From positions 1,241,351-1,305,350 of the forward strand of contig NZ_SMFQ01000002.1 in NCBI RefSeq assembly GCF_004339015.1: a DNA stretch of 64,000 nucleotides, written 5' to 3'. The position numbers and the translations under genes are program-made. Numbering within the stretch: the first letter of the stretch is position 1; each line of letters opens with the position of its first letter. Below are positions 63,008 to 64,000 of the stretch, piece after piece. Origin of the DNA: Cocleimonas flava (lineage in GTDB: Bacteria > Pseudomonadota > Gammaproteobacteria > Thiotrichales > Thiotrichaceae). The notes below the pieces were generated by a model that saw only the letters and a list, made by a program, of their open reading frames with translations, did not search any database and had not been told where the DNA came from.

Positions 63008-64000
63008 TTACGTACTTACTGATGATTTATCATCTATGTTTACAGCTTCTGGTGTAGCCTCATCGGTCTGATTATTCGGGGAAACCAAATCATTGAGCGG
63101 GTAAATTTGTACTTTTCCAACGCGATTGCTGTGCACATCCAAAGCCAGAAAGCGCAAATCTGATTGTTCAATTTCATCACCAGGTCGTGGCATGCGGCTA
63201 AGATGAGTCATGAATAGACCTGTTATGGTATTTGCATCAACCTCATCGGGGAAATTGATATTCACCACACGCTCAAGATCCATCATCGAAACCAGTCCAT
63301 CAGTTTCCCAGTGGTCGACAACCCAGCGTGCAGCAGCATCTGGCTCATCAATATCCATTTCATCTGCAATCTCGCCAACGATTTCTTCCAGCATATCTTC
63401 CATGGTAACCACACCTGAAAAACTGCCATATTCGTCCATAACCAATGCCATGTGGCTGCGTTTGCCACGCATTGATTCGAGTAAATTAGTAATTGGTTGA
63501 GTTTCAGGAACCAGTAATGCCTCTCTAACATTATCTTTGATAATGGTCATTGGGTCTGGATTGTCTTCATTGGCAATCAGAACATTGTAAAGGTCTTTGA
63601 CTAATAGAATGCCCACAGGCGTGTCAGGGTCACCATCAAACACAGGAAATCGTGAATGCTGTGTCTCTCGAATAATTTTAAGGTTTTCTTCCCAGCTTAG
63701 CTGCAAGTCCAAACCGTCAACTTCGTTTTGAGGCAACATGATTTGCTCAACAGTATGCGAATCAAACTCGAACATATTTTGTAGCATCGCAGCTTTATCA
63801 GTGGTCAGGTCGCCGTGTTTTTCGGAGGTATCAATAATACCTCTGATTTCATCATCAGAAAGCACGTCTGCGTGAGTTGCCTCTTCCACATTGAATAGCG
63901 CGAGGATTGAACCAGAAGCTTTATTCAATAACCAGTTAAGCGGATAAGCCAAAAGGTAAAACCAGTGCAATGGGTAAGCTGTCCACATAGAAACAGGCTC
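63008..64000 (-). CDS. CorC/HlyC-type CBS-domain hemolysin-like protein, 3' part only
   Basis: The frame is open to the right edge, continuing upstream as EPVSMWTAYPLHWFYLLAYPLNWLLN, so the internal Met at 63988 is not the start. The N-terminal DUF21 membrane domain is mostly missing. Present are a conserved region DDEIRGIIDTSEKHGDLTTDKAAMLQN, two CBS domains (MLPQNEVDGLDLQL to MEDMLEEIVGEI) and a C-terminal CorC-HlyC domain. Such DUF21/CBS proteins are linked to Mg2+ or Co2+ efflux. It ends 49 nt upstream of mgtE on the same strand. Confidence 0.88.
   Translation of the reverse strand, partial: EPVSMWTAYPLHWFYLLAYPLNWLLNKASGSILALFNVEEATHADVLSDDEIRGIIDTSEKHGDLTTDKAAMLQNMFEFDSHTVEQIMLPQNEVDGLDLQLSWEENLKIIRETQHSRFPVFDGDPDTPVGILLVKDLYNVLIANEDNPDPMTIIKDNVREALLVPETQPITNLLESMRGKRSHMALVMDEYGSFSGVVTMEDMLEEIVGEIADEMDIDEPDAAARWVVDHWETDGLVSMMDLERVVNINFPDEVDANTITGLFMTHLSRMPRPGDEIEQSDLRFLALDVHSNRVGKVQIYPLNDLVSPNNQTDEATPEAVNIDDKSSVST

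Overview
The window reads as chromosomal DNA of an AT-rich gammaproteobacterium. Two conserved gammaproteobacterial gene orders support this: recA-recX-alaS-lysC-csrA (40724-47113), and pilT divergent from yggS-proC-yggT (5112-8503). rpoZ-spoT-ridA, rpmB-rpmG, hemW, tmcA and an LpxL-type acyltransferase fit the same picture. A filamentous or attached relative of the Thiotrichales would suit the large surface proteins, but that is a guess. I see no rRNA, tRNA, CRISPR array, insertion sequence or prophage. Nearly all genes are housekeeping or envelope genes.

Layout. 1-1118: 5' part of an Lhr-type helicase. 1249-4983: voltage-gated K+ channel with a hemerythrin-like protein, a PhnA protein, a YfeY-like lipoprotein and a 3D-domain protein. 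5112-10993: yggT, proC, yggS, then three consecutive PilT/PilU retraction ATPases. 11174-13892: DUF937 protein, hemW, rsmA. 13980-21755: a surface locus with a 934-aa coiled-coil OmpA protein, a small four-helix membrane protein and a 1373-aa barrel/OmpA/tandem-95 protein. 21931-27141: thioredoxin-like protein, yaaA, ferredoxin, coaD, ridA, spoT, rpoZ. 27298-32326: hemH, a CinA N-domain protein, acyltransferase, AEC transporter, hisC. 32459-39908 (minus strand): tmcA, nadE, and the DUF1501/DUF1800 pair. 40078-50119: pncC, recA, recX, alaS, lysC, csrA, rpiA, ilvA, rpmB, rpmG. 50419-64000: an envelope-stress and ion region with an ECF sigma factor, a small membrane protein, three MscS-superfamily channels, CorA, MgtE, DedA, cardiolipin synthase and a CorC-type CBS protein.

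The most unusual signal is a dispersed short repeat, present about 14 times. It is an A-tract, then GTGCC-like bases, then AAGTAGGGGGGTG. It lies mostly just after stop codons. The C-rich strand usually runs in the direction of the upstream gene and ends in a T-tract, so it resembles an intrinsic terminator conserved in sequence. One pair forms a perfect 31-bp inverted repeat between lysC and csrA. One copy lies inside the tmcA reading frame. Two copies are split by a related ~53-nt insert, giving 76-bp repeats 42 kb apart. Possible explanations are a mobile or REP-like terminator family or an uptake-signal-like sequence; the sequence alone does not decide.

A second signal is a matched pair of divergent promoter-like elements, GTGACTTT-N12-TAAGTCT. 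One lies upstream of the ECF sigma gene and the other upstream of the outer-membrane protein gene opposite it. This suggests an autoregulated sigma factor and names one likely target.
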